DNA from: Odontocerum albicorne
Lineage: Eukaryota > Arthropoda > Insecta > Trichoptera > Odontoceridae
NCBI GenBank assembly: GCA_949825065.1
Contig: OX463839.1
Span: forward strand, 33,923,540-33,987,539
Direction: 5' to 3'
DNA: 64,000 bases
Shown: positions 20,474-32,700 of the stretch, in pieces
Layout of the letters: each line of letters starts with the position of its first letter
Numbering within the stretch: the stretch's first letter is position 1
Made by a program: the position numbers and the translations under genes
The notes under the pieces: model-generated
Told to the model about the DNA's origin: nothing
Databases searched by the model: none
The model's input: the letters and a program-made list of their open reading frames with translations, nothing else

Positions 20474-23400
20474 ATGAGTTTAAAATTCAGTTTGTTTTTA
20501 ACCCTTTTGAATATAATAGGTAACCAGTAATATATACATTTATTTAAAATTCTTAATGTTAAAATGTTCAATAAAATGAAAACAAATAGAATTTTAAACT
20601 TTTATGAAATCTGAGGATTAATTTTATTAATTAATCCTTTTTATATTTCAGCTATTTCAAATATATTCAGTGAAATAAATTATGTATATTTACAAAATTA
20701 CAATCCTGAAAATGCAATCAAATTACATTACTTTTCAAGGTACGTAAATAATAGTTTACTCATGATGAATTAATTGGAAAATCCTTTAAAATATTTTACA
20801 AATGTTTTATTTTTTCAACCATTCAGAAGAAATCCAAATATTTCAAGAAGAATTGAATATGGTGACACACAAATACTTCGAAGAATTGATTTGACTGGAG
20901 ATAAACTGCTGAAAATTCTTATCCATGGCTGGGGAACCAATGCACACCATGAATCGAATATCCTGATCAGAGATGGTGGGAAATATATTCTTAATGTTTG
21001 TATAAACTTAGAACAATAATTTAATATGATTATTTTCGATAAAATGACACATTACAACATATTAAAATTACATGAATTTTATCTGGGATGTAGTCAAGAT
21101 ACTCAATTTTAATTTGGATGATTAATGTTTAACTAAAAAAAAATTATCATTCTTGAGAATTAATTTCTTTTAATTATTTTTTTTATTATATTTTGTGAAA
21201 TCGCACAATTACCAATAAATTTTTCATGGGTTTTGATTAATTTGAAAAAAGTACTTTTGTGGTGATTTTTTTCAGAATAATAATAAAATGACAATTTATA
21301 TGGTACCATCTAGAGAGCCGACTCTACTCTAGGTTGATCAATCTCGAGATTCAAATCCACTTTTATGGAAAGATAAAAATATTACAAAATAAATATAAAT
21401 AAGTCAAGTGTAAGGATAGGAATGTGTGGTGGCTGCAGCTTTAGATTAGGAACTTCCCCGCATCTGCATATGTTTAGAAAAACATATTTGTTAAGAAAAC
21501 TGTAGAAAACTTACCAAGGGAAGACAAATTACAAATAAACCTTAGTAGATCATCTAATATGTAATAGAAACACATTCGACTTTAAGTGTAGTGTAGTGTA
21601 TTTTAGTATTGTTCATATATAATTATGAATTTTAATAAGACCTCCCAAAAAACTTTATCTTCAAGTGCTTCCTAAAGCTTCACGCGCTATCCATTTCTCT
21701 AACACTATGAAGAAGACCATTCCACGCCACAGGACCAGTAACAGTAAAAGCTCTATCATTGTATACTGCCCCATGAGGGACACAATATGATAATATGTAT
21801 GGAATAAACTTTCTGAAATAATTTGATTATATTTTAGCATTTTTGATTCATTTCGATGCTAACATAATCGTGGTTGATTGGAGCACCGGTATGCAGCAAT
21901 ATCCAGCAGATTCCCTGGCCATGAATGTTGGAGTATTCCTTGGAAGGACGCTGGATTGGTTGGTAGACAGTGGTGTACCACTCGACAAGATACACATTGT
22001 GGCCCACAGCTTAGGCTCACAGGTTGCCGGGGTTGCTGGTAGACATTGTAGAAGAGGAAAGATATCTTATATAACAGGTATAACTTTTTTACTATACATC
22101 TTAAAGGATACTCGTATGAAGACTGCACACTTCCTGGTGGTCACACATCGAGAGAAATTTGAGGAATATGTAGATTGACCGAGAGACTGCCCAAATGAGA
22201 GAGCAATCTGACATTTACATACAACGAAATCGACCCAAAGTTATATGGAAAAGTAGAATTAAGAGAGAAAAATGTTGAAAAATTAAATTATTTAATTATT
22301 TGTTATATACACAAACCATGGTAGTATTAATATCAATATGGTTTGTGTATACGACAATTTTTTTTTCAATTTTATATTTTTGATTCAAGTATGAAACACA
22401 TTTTTTTATTTGTAAATATCATAAAATTATTTGCCAAAAATTGTAAATTTACACTAAAATACCTTCTGATGAAAAACTGTAGCCTCTCTCTCTCTCTTGT
22501 ATGGTATTCTTTTCTTCATATTTGTACTGATAATGCTTATACGTTGAAGAGTGTATCCAGAAGATATTATTGTATAAAGTATTATTAAAGCGAGCTTTCG
22601 GAATCAGAATGACTGCCATAGACACGTCCCTCGCTGGTTATTTATAAATATGTTTTATCACAAATTATTGTGCACAGAAGTAATAATACTCACACACATT
22701 AACATCAGCGAGAAATGACGAACTGTTTAACCAAAGTGGATCCCATTTTTGCTTTTGGGAACCATTGAGAATGGAACCAGGACAGGCCTCGGAGGAAAGC
22801 AAACTATCCTATAGCTATATTTAACCTATTCCATGTTTATCTCTGCTACTTATATTGATAGTATAATATTTTGAGACATTTGATGTGTGCTAGTGCCTAC
22901 CATATGGAAGTGAAGTATGGACATTGAAAAAGTGTGATAGTGCAGAAAAAATGTGCATCTTGCGATGAATATTTAGTTTTAAGTATTACAATATATGATG
23001 AAGTAAGGATTGATCAAATAAGGGGATAACAGTATGCTAGAGATTGATGTTTTAGTGGAATTAAGAAATGAATCTTTAGATGGCATGAAATGAGTAAGAA
23101 AATGATATACAAGACTTACAAAACAAATATATTTAGAATGGAATGATTTGAAAGCGACAGAACACCGGAAAATGTGGGATACATTCTGACTAAGACAAAG
23201 GGGATAAGTATAACACACGTTCTGGAGCTCATTGAATGATTGACCACATTTATAGAAGAGGGAATATGAATGAATCTTTGGCCAAAGGCATTATATTTTG
23301 TTAGCATCTAGGATGTACTCGTATAATGCATTGCTAGACGACTGAAAGTCATTTAAAGCTCAGAGACACTCTGAATGAATGGCTCCTACCTCAGGGGATT

Positions 23401-25865
23401 GCTGAATCTGCGAAAATATTGTTGCACATTGTAAATAATAGAAAGAAATTATGACAGGGATCTTATTTTCTTTTGCCCATGGGTTGTTGTGTTAAAATGC
23501 AGAATTCTTAGTATTTATACCAATTTGAGTGTGGTTATTGTTTGTGGTATCTTGCTATTGTTGTTTTTTTTTCCAATTTTATTCCTTGAACTATTTAAGT
23601 GCAAATCTCAGATGAGAGCATTTAATTAACACATGTGATAAGCTGGTTGGCTTAAAACAAAAATTCCTTAGTCAGTCAGCCAGCAGGTCTATGGTATCTG
23701 AGAATAGTAACTATGATAAGCATGATGGGGAAAGGGGAATATGTTTTTATGATTTTTGAAATGTATATCTTTAAACTCCTGCTATGTTATTATTGTACCT
23801 TTCTTTCTTATGTAAAATAAATAAATAAGAAATATAAAAGTCTTTATGACTTGATTGATATGGATGAGGCAAAATCTGTTTGCAGTTAGAAACTTGTGGA
23901 GGTCTGTCTTGTCTGCTTACCTCAAAAAGGGCATGTGATGATGGTATATATTTTAAAGTTTCAACAAAAAAAAATTTTGCGTTCATTTCAGTATAATGTG
24001 TATTTAAAAAACATTTTGTTACTAATCATATATAATTTTTTCACTATTGATTTCAGCACTAGATCCACCAGGTGGAACCTGGGAAGATTCCGTTTATTGC
24101 CTCAACCGAAATGACGCCCAATACGTAGAAGTTATCCATACTTTCATTTCTGGAACCATGCTGTTGCATCCTGCAGGCCATACTGACTTTTATCCAAATG
24201 GAGGCTTTGATATGCCGGGGTGTGAGAATGATTTCTGGTGTTCACATGGAAGGGCTTACGAATATTATGCTGAATCTATTAACAGTGCTGGATGTACAGC
24301 AAACCAATGTATAAGCTTTGAAGAAATTTTGAATAAAAGGTGTACTTCACAAAATAAATTAACTATGGGAGGATCTTATCCAAAAAACGTGTAAGTACAA
24401 ATAATTTTTTTTTAAATTTATGGTACATTAAATTACTCAATATTTTGTCTAAATAAAGCTCTATCTTATTTCTTTAATATTGATTTTAGTTTCCAATAAT
24501 GAAAAATATTGCTGTTGTTGATGAATTTAACTTGATGAGCACTTTAGACTTTAAAAAAATGTAAAAATTTGTTGATGCTTTGAATTACTTTACATACATT
24601 ATGATTTTAACTCATTAATATCCATGCTTGTGGAGTAAACGGATTAATGCAATATTTTTATGGGCCAAGTATTCAGACGAGAACTAGGCCTCTGTAAAAA
24701 TTAATACTTAGTATCCCGGTCCCGTGATTTAACATGATAATCTAGATTTGTGTCAAGTCCTAGTTCTGTGTTTTCACGTGTTTGATACTTTTTCCAAGAA
24801 ATACACATGACTGGCATCTAGCAAATATTTTTTTAAATAATTCAACCTTTAAACAATAGTCTCCTAATTTTTTATTCCCAACTTGAACCCTAGATATTGA
24901 AAACATATATGAATTGATTTATGATTGAGATTTTGAAGTTGCATCATCAGTGTACTGGGATGTGTCAGATTCCTGAAGATTTTGATATTGCATCATTAAT
25001 GTACTGGGAAGTGTCAGATTCCTGAAGATTTTGATGTTGCATCATCAGTGTACTGGGAAGTGTCAGATTCCTGAAGATTTTGACATATGAATCTGGCGAC
25101 CAACTACAATCTCTAGGTAAATGAGGCATCAGCAAAGAGGCATCCACTATCCTTTTCCACACTCTTCTCACCGCCACACACTACTACATGATTCTCGTTG
25201 TTGTCCAGATTTTTGAAAAAAAGAATTTCAGTCAAGTTTTCACTTAAGGCGTCTATTTAACAGCTTTCTGGATGGCTGGAAGAGATTGCCACATGGCAAT
25301 AAACCCGCCAGGTTGTATAATTACGAAGTACTGTATACAATAAAAATTTATACTGTACATACAGTTTGCCTAAGTAAATTCTTGAGAGATTAGTAACAAC
25401 TTCTTTAGTGTGTTAATTAAGGTTTGCATAAAAATATACTATGAACTCAGTCAAAAGTTTACTTATTATGAGATAATATTTGAAGATACAGTTTTTAAAA
25501 TGGATTTCATCACTGCATCATATGCCACATAGAAGATTGAGGTAGGCATATTAAATATTTCAATGGAGTCAAAAATAATGTGTTTAGTGGGTTATATTTT
25601 TTTGTATATAAGGCCTAAGTCTAGTAATTTTAACCAGTCTATATCAGAGCACTCGTTACAAATAAACAGTCCCTTGGCAATAATTTGTTTCTATGCCAAA
25701 CAGGGGATAGATTGCTAATGCTAATAAAAAAATCGTCATAATAATTATATTGGTTTAAAAAAACGTAGACTCAATTATTTAAAAATAAATCGTTTTTGTT
25801 TCAGCACCGGACTATTTTACACAAGGACGAATAGTCAAAAACCTTATTGTCCATATGTGGCATAA
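20474..25865 (+). CDS. Lipase D: complete secreted pancreatic-type lipase / phospholipase A1-like
   Basis: Six exons join cleanly: 20474-20519, 20652-20739, 20827-20975, 21838-22077, 24057-24390 and 25805-25865. All introns are GT-AG with phases 1, 2, 1, 1, 2, giving about 305 residues and a TAA stop. Exon 1 is a signal peptide (MSLKFSLFLTLLNIIG). Exon 3 carries the oxyanion motif LIHGWG, exon 4 VVDWSTG and the nucleophile elbow VAHSLGSQ, exon 5 the catalytic Asp (ALDPPGG), VEVIHT, HTDFYPNGG and the catalytic His (WCSHGRAYEYY). The length and the lack of a PLAT domain fit the insect neutral lipase / PLA1 group. It should act on lipids outside the cell, perhaps in the gut lumen or haemolymph; substrate is not shown by the sequence. 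The ATG at 20464 is ten bases upstream in another frame and gives no signal peptide, so I chose 20474. The donor after exon 3 (G|GTGGGA) is weak but keeps the family phase. Confidence 0.93.
21620..21795 (-). mobile_element. LINE ORF2 C-terminal fragment in lipase D intron 3
   Basis: On the minus strand the frame reads HGAVYNDRAFTVTGPVAWNG and then, past a stop, FRKHLKIKFF. This matches the C-terminal FxVxGPxxWNxLP ... FK--LK signature of non-LTR proteins. Confidence 0.6.
22885..23330 (+). mobile_element. LINE fragment in lipase D intron 4, degenerate
   Basis: A short frame reads LPYGSEVWTLKKCDSAEKM, the YGSE-W segment that follows the reverse-transcriptase core in RTE- and CR1-like proteins. 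It breaks at stops soon after. The rest to about 23330 shows only scattered similarity. Confidence 0.55.
24928..25083. repeat. 49-bp tandem repeat, three copies
   Basis: GCATCATYARTGTACTGGGA starts at 24941, 24990 and 25039, an exact 49-bp period, with GTGTCAGATTCCTGAAGATT in each unit. It lies in the last intron of lipase D. Confidence 0.9.
25225..25350 (+). repeat. SINE, 5'-truncated copy
   Basis: It contains the family body (GTTTTCACTTAAGGCGTC, GGATGGCTGGAAGAGATTGC) and tail (CACATGGCAATAAACCCGCC, AGGTTGTATAA). The tRNA-like head is missing. It lies in the last intron of lipase D. Confidence 0.75.
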
Positions 25866-25942
25866 TAAAAATAATTCTTAATTTATTTGTAAAAGACAAA
25901 CCTGTTTCAATTTTGGATAAATTAAATTTTGTTTTGAATCTA

Positions 25943-25948
25943 ATAAAA
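25943..25948 (+). promoter_or_regulatory. Poly(A) signal of lipase D
   Basis: AATAAA lies about 80 bases past the stop. Another AATAAA overlaps the stop codon at 25864 but is too close to serve alone. Confidence 0.5.
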
Positions 25949-26014
25949 GTATATTGATTTCATTTTTTCACTATTCACAATTAGGAAAAAAGTATGCTAC
26001 TTTGGATATATAAT

Positions 26015-26215
26015 GCAAGGAGAAAAATATGAGTTCCTTCAACTGACATGGCTGGGAAAAATCCGTGTGTAAGAAGTGCGGAAAGAAGACGCATCTCCTG
26101 GTTAAAGAACTTAAGGTAGTGGTTTCACTGTTGCACTATATTTTTGTTCAGAGCTGCTGTCTCAAAGGTCAAGATAGACATGATTATTGCCAATCTCCGA
26201 AGAGAATAGGAAGTG
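26015..26215 (+). mobile_element. LINE ORF2 C-terminal fragment
   Basis: The frame reads SWLKNLR, a stop, then WFHCCTIFLFRAAVSKVKID and MIIANLRRE. This is the C-terminal block of an insect endonuclease-reverse transcriptase LINE (SWL-NLR-W ... LFR-A--K--IA-MIANLR). The same block occurs antisense at 41405-41935. Stops and a frameshift near 26085 show it is dead. Confidence 0.65.
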
Positions 26216-26269
26216 TAAAGGAGAATAAAGATTTTAAGAAAATTATATGCTCTAAATCCTAGGGTTTTT

Positions 26270-27580
26270 TATAAACAAGTTTCCACTCTCTAAAAATAAC
26301 TTTCCTTCATCATTAAAATTTTCCAATTTTCAAAAAAAAATAGGGATCTCTCCCCTTATGTTAACCTTTAGCGGTCCACTTTTTTTACTCTACCAGGTCC
26401 ATAAAAAATTTACATCATTCTATGAGAAATTATGATTTACGAATTGGTGATTTGTTTTAAATTAAACACAATATTTAGACATATCTTTTTTATTTTACTG
26501 ACATAAAATCCTTAATGTCGAGTGTAACTTTACATAAGACCCACGGGAATATAATGGAAGTCGAGTCAGACTCGATATAAGACCGCAGAGGGTTAAGATC
26601 GTCCTAACTTTTATGGTCCCCATATTTGGAAAGGCTAATTGAAGCAGAAGACTCATTTCCACTAGGAAAACAATATAGTGCTGAGAGTTTATAAGTTTGT
26701 TTTGGCATCAGGAGCTAATGTTACTGATATAACTTTGTATTCCAAGATTTCTAATTACTTGTATTATTACCAAAGTCCATGTATAATCAGAACTTTGTGG
26801 TGGCCACATTGGTTATTCTCAAGAATAGTAACATTTTATAGAATATATGATCATGAAAATTTATTTAGTCAATTTTGTGATTATATAATATTGTTCATAT
26901 TTAGTTTCACAACAAACACCTAAATATGGCTACAAGATAAAACTACATTAACGCTTACCAGACTTCATGTAAGTATTAAACTCATCATTAACACCCCCAT
27001 TTCTTCCATGGATCAACACTTTGGTGGCTCTGTCGGGAGAGAAATTGAGGTAGGTAAGCCCATCATTATCACCAATTCCAGTCAATTGTGGAGATTCATA
27101 ATTACCTTTAAATTACAATAAAGTTATTGAAATATAAAATATCCCTTAAGTAATTCATAATTTTATAGGGAAAAAGAAAGAAAGTTGTATAAGTTTTACC
27201 TAAAATATTTAATATTTTTAATAATTTCGTCTTCATCAAGAGTAGGTTGTATTTGTACTAGATGACTGTACTGAAAGCATTTCCACTTAAAATAATAAAA
27301 TTTAAAAATAATAAATTATATTTTAACCATTTCACACAAATAAATTAATAAATAAAGTGACCCACTGCATAAAAAACTGTTTTTTAGCAACGGTTCAATT
27401 GGTAAAAATAAATATGCTTAAATATTTATGATAATCCTTTTACAAAAATTATAAAAAAGGATCAAAATCGAAATAAAAGTAAAATTGAGGAAAATATTCA
27501 TATGAAATTAGTTTATCATGTTTTCTTTCTCATTATATTGTATATCAAAAAGTGAGGTGAGTTTGCTATAAGGGATATTT
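26270..27580. other. Gene-free spacer between the lipase cluster and the minisatellite
   Basis: AT-rich sequence with no recognisable exon. A short open frame at 26678-26923 has no features of a known protein. Confidence 0.4.
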
Positions 27581-27582
27581 AT

Positions 27583-29047
27583 TATTTAATACATGAATGT
27601 GGTATGGCCATCTTATATCATGTTTAGAATAGTTCTTACAACTATTTAATACATGAATGTGGTATGGCCATCTTATAGGCCGAACATGGGATGATGTGTT
27701 CTTAAAAGCTAACGAAGAATTACGTGTAGTTAAAGAATGGATGGACTCAAATTTATTGACTCTAAATTCCCAAAAAACTAAATACATCACATTTAGCATA
27801 TCTACAAGAACTCAAGCACCTACAAATAAATACATAACACTGCACACTTGTTCTCTGTAGTTGTGTTTCCTTGGAAAGGGTTGATAGTATAAAGTACCTT
27901 GGAGTTTATGTTGATCAGTTCCTTCATTGGGAGGTCCATATTAACACTTTGAGCGCAAAAATCAGAAAACTAGGATACATATTCCGTATGATTCGAAATG
28001 TGCTCAGTGAAAATATCCTTAAAAGTATATACTTCGCTTTATGTCAGTCAGCACTTTCTTACGGTATATCAGTTTGGGGGGGATGCACCTTAACCCAAAA
28101 ACGCATATTGCAGGTTTCCCAAAAATTTATTGTGAAAATAATTAATAAACTTCCTGCTCGGTATCCCACGGCGGAGCTTTTCAGAGAGTATCAGGTCCTG
28201 AACATAGCCAATTTACATCTCAAATCCATTCTCTGGCACTACCATCGAGAGGAAGGGAAGATGCAGACTCAGTAGACACACATGACACGCATGGCAACTA
28301 ATGAAATGTTCACCATCCCTAGAGTTAAAACCTCTTTTGCCCAAAGGCAATTAATTTTTGTTTTGCTTATTTGGCTCCCATTACATACAATGGCGTGCCG
28401 ACTTCAATAAAGGTAAAGGTAGGAAAACCATTTAGACAGTCGATCGGAGCGTGGTTGTTATTGCGACAGGATTTTGAGTACTTGGGCTTTCAGGATGAAT
28501 GACGAGTGGAAGGGATTTATGTGAGATTTGTGATTGTGTGCGGTATAGTGTGGGATGAATATTTTTGGTCTTTCTGGAGTGATGATGTGTGAGGAGTTGA
28601 ATTTCGCAAGATGTTTCCAGTTGTAGTTGAGTGTCACTATCAGGTTGATGAGAGCGTGCAACGGGGTTTTGTTTCTGTGTAATCAAAAATCGGAAAGAAG
28701 TATCGATTTATTTTTTTCATGCTAAATATCCTCAGTGAGGTACAGGCAAAAGCCTAGTTTACTGGGGATACGACAAATGAAAGGCAACAAACCCAGATCT
28801 ATTAAAATTGTATGTCCAAATCAAATTATCTGTTGTTTTTCTCAAATTGTGTATATTTCTTGTCATGTGTAATAATAAATAAATAAAATAAAAATATCAT
28901 GTTTAGAATAGTTCTTACAACTATTTAATACATGAATGTGGTATGGCCATCCTATATCATGTTTAGAATAGTTTTTACAACTATTTAATACATAAATGTG
29001 GTATGCCCATCTTATATCATGTTAAGAATAGTTCTTACAACTATTTA
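27583..29047. repeat. 60-bp minisatellite, split by a LINE
   Basis: The unit ATTTAATACATGAATGTGG, TATGGCCATCTTATATCATG, TTTAGAATAGTTCTTACAACT repeats with a 60-bp period at 27583-27676 and again at 28894-29047. The LINE copy at 27677-28893 sits inside one unit after CATCTTAT, so the array existed before the insertion. Confidence 0.88.
27677..28893 (+). mobile_element. Truncated non-LTR retrotransposon, copy 2
   Basis: The copy starts inside ORF2. Frames read WMDSNLLTLNSQKTKYITFS, then SIKYLGVYVDQFLHWEVHIN and SYGISVWGGCTLTQKR, then the same C-terminal sequence as copy 1 at 11713-12594. These are the regions just after the reverse-transcriptase YADD box in Jockey/CR1-type proteins. It has a frameshift near 27845, a TAG at 28273 and an 11-base insertion near 28352. 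The end is a TAATAAATAAATAAAAT-type tail at 28870-28893. Confidence 0.85.
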
Positions 29048-29708
29048 CACAAATTAATATGTTCGATAAAGTAATATTACAGCGTTATATATTTGTTTTT
29101 TTTTTTTCGTGCACTCCATGTAATTTTTTTCACTTGTGAGAAAACGAAAGTATAATTTAACAAATTTATTATATGCCTATTTTTTTCTAAGATTCAAGAA
29201 GTATTTTAAGAAATAAAAATGAAATATTTTGAATGGGCTAAAAATAAATTCATTAAATTGTAAAAAAAAGTACTTAATAATATTGTGATAAAAAATAGTG
29301 ACATGTCTTTTACAAACATAATATTACATTAAAGCCACTAATCATTATAAAATCCCAAATATTATATAAGCAATGTATTTGTAATCTTATCAATTTTTGA
29401 CAGATAAGGAATATAAATATTGTACAATACAAATTTTCCACAACCATAAATACGAGTAATAGTTTCCTTATCAAGCAAGATTGTAAACAAATTAAAAATA
29501 ATATTGACAACTTAGGTATAGTCTTTATATTTATCAAATTAAAAAAACTTTATTTGATGTAGGTATTTTTTTATTTAGTATAAAATCTTATCAATAGAAA
29601 TTCTTTCCATAACTATTAAAGATACAATCAATAGGTACACATTATATTAAAAAATATTTTATATGAGATTCTGCCAATATAAAGCTAATAAAACTACAGT
29701 CTAACAGG

Positions 29709-29714
29709 TTTATT
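29709..29714 (-). promoter_or_regulatory. Poly(A) signal of the DUF4773 gene
   Basis: AATAAA on the minus strand lies about 25 bases after the stop codon at 29740. Confidence 0.5.
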
Positions 29715-29739
29715 TCAATAATTCATATTTAATACATTA

Positions 29740-32700
29740 TTAAACTTCATTAGCTTTGGAATGAAAGCTGAACGATTTTGCTGATCTGCTAACAGATGGA
29801 GTATTCACTTCTTGTGACTGCTGGTTTGAGTCACCGCTACTTGCATTAGAGTCAGCTGTACTGGGTGTCAGTGAGGAGGCAGCTGTGACATTTGTTTTGC
29901 CAAAAGTGAGACCCAGCAAATTAGTGAAGAATGCTATTCCTTCTTCAGCAGATTCATTTACAGCTTGAATTATATCGTCAGCGTTTAAGCCTTCAGGAGT
30001 TTCAGAATTTTCAGACTCACTTTCGGATGGGGCACTAAAATAATAAAGTAAAATTGGTATTGATTGATATAAATATACTTTATAATATATAATATTAGAA
30101 ATAAACTACATATATACTATCACACAATTTCTCTAACAGAGTAGATAGAGAGGAACGAGCACCAGACTATACTATCTCGACACACATCCTTAGCCTCCTT
30201 CATATAAAATATCCATACACCTTCTCATACAATTTCTATGTTACCTTCTTTCAGAAAATAATTTCAGAAACGATCCAACAATAATCTTTTATTTTTCCAG
30301 CACACATTTCAAAATAGCTCCAAAGGAGCTCCAACCAAAATTAAATTGTTATCATCAATTATTTTCTATGGATATATCATAATAGCAATCATTAAATGAT
30401 ATCGAAGCAACAGTTATAGTATACTACCTTCCTCGTGATAAACACTAGGCCAGATGTGAATGAATACTAATACAATTATATTTTTACATACTATCAGGTC
30501 ACTTCCCTATCGAGGTAGCCAGAGAGGACAGAGTGCCAAATAATAGCTCATACAGTTACTTTTATTTGTCTTACACCTTAACTATCCTTCTTTTAAAATT
30601 TTATTCTCTTGGTCCAACAATATTTTTCTCAGTAGTGTTCTACCATGACTTCCTCTCATGCTTATATTATATATTTTATTAGTCAGTCTTACATCACCCA
30701 TCCATTCAACAAGTCCAAACCACTTCACCGTGTTATTTTTCCCCCTTTAAAACACATCGGTTTTAAACTCACATTCATTTTTAATATTTCTGTTTTTGTC
30801 ATACATTAACACTTATTCGTCTCAGTGCACGCATACTATATATTATATATAACTTTAATTGGACTCTTTTTATTAATTATATCCGTCCATGTTTCATTCT
30901 TATTCATTTTTAATATTTCCGTTTTTGTCATACATTAACACTTATTCGTCTCAGTGCACGCATACTATATATTATATATAACTTTAATTGGACTCTTTTT
31001 ATTAATTATATCCGTCCATGTTTCATTCTTATTCATTTTTAATATTTCTGTTTTTGTCATACATTAACACTTATTCGTCTCAGTGCATGCATACTATATA
31101 TTATATATAACTTTAATTGGACTCTTTTTATTAATTATATCCGTCCATGTTTCATTCTTATTCATTTTTACTAGGATGTATTACTTTTTCTAAAATAATA
31201 ATTCAGCTTGATAACGAGTATGTAAGTATACAAGACAATATAAATATATTTACCTCCCCTTCTTATGAGCTCTTCACGTAGAGTCTAAATGTAAATACTA
31301 GGCTCAGAATTCAGGCAACAGAGTTGAGATTTCAGCCTGGTAGTGGGAAAGTAACTCATACATTCAATAAAAATTAGGAAATCTGAACATGAACCTCCGT
31401 CAAATGAAAAACGAGAGAATAAGCTTACATCCTAAGATTAGACTTTTCAAGGCCTGCTAAAAAGGAATAATACTAGTAGAGAGTCGAAGAAGTTTGTATG
31501 TGATAAGAGGCTAGGACTGGATTGGGTGGAGTTGAAACAGTTGACCTGAGACTGAGATAAGTTAAGATTAGCGCCGGCGAAACTACGAAAAGAGAAGGTA
31601 AAGACAATGATGATGATGAAAAGAATAATTATGACCGAAGCCATAGGTATACATGTATACTGCCGAAAATTATACAAAAAATTATGTGCTATTTAAGGTG
31701 TGTAGCATAGCGTGGGTTTCAAACTGTCGACCTTTTGCATCTAATTCTAGTATACAACCACTCGACCAAACACCTAAAATTGAAGATAATTTAAAAATTA
31801 ACCCACCTGTCAGCTTCTTCAGTAGAATTAGTTCTCATAGGCTCCATGACCATTCCGTGGGCCCCGGAACGGAAACATCCTATTGGGAACTCCAGTGTGG
31901 GCTCCCCAAGCAGCGTGGGCTCCAGCAGTACGCATCCTCGAAGCCCGTCTGCCGTAGGCGCTAGTTCAGTGATGCGCGCGCATAGTTGAGCCACCCTGTT
32001 CAGCAGGTTCATGCAGATGGGTTCTGGTTCCGGACCTGGTAAAATTATTTATGTGTTGAATTGGACATGCTTTTAGATATGAAAGCAACGATTCAATAAA
32101 AAAATACATTTATTCCATTTATATTCGTAGAACTACTAGTTATTATAACCCGTCAATAATGACGATTTTTTTTCAATACGAAACCTTGTTTGTCTATTCT
32201 AATACATTTAGTAATAACGGATAATAATGTAGTAAACGGTGCCTTGACTGAGCGGTTTAATATTTTAAAAGGGGTAAAGCAAGGATGTGTCATGTCATCC
32301 TGGTTGTTTAATAGTTATAATTCGTGTATGAAGGAACTACAGTGGTCAATGAGTGACATTCAAATGTCGAATGGAAAAGTATGGTTGGATCAAGTATATG
32401 ATATTTTGAAAGAAGAAAATATAAAAAGTCGTGAGCACGTGTATGGATGTAGAAGAGGCGAAATATGTATGTTGCGATAGGAAAGTCTGACGTTCTCTCC
32501 TTCCTACCCCGATAGGGAGACGGCGTGATGGTATGTATGTATTTTATTAAAAAAAACTTATTGCAAATTAAGTTCATTTACTTAACACATGTTTTCCACC
32601 TTGTACTTTAATTTTCGATATAAAAAAGATACATCATATGTTATTAATACAATTATTAGTGAAAGAGTACGTAAGCTTTATTTTTAACTTTCACTTGGTA

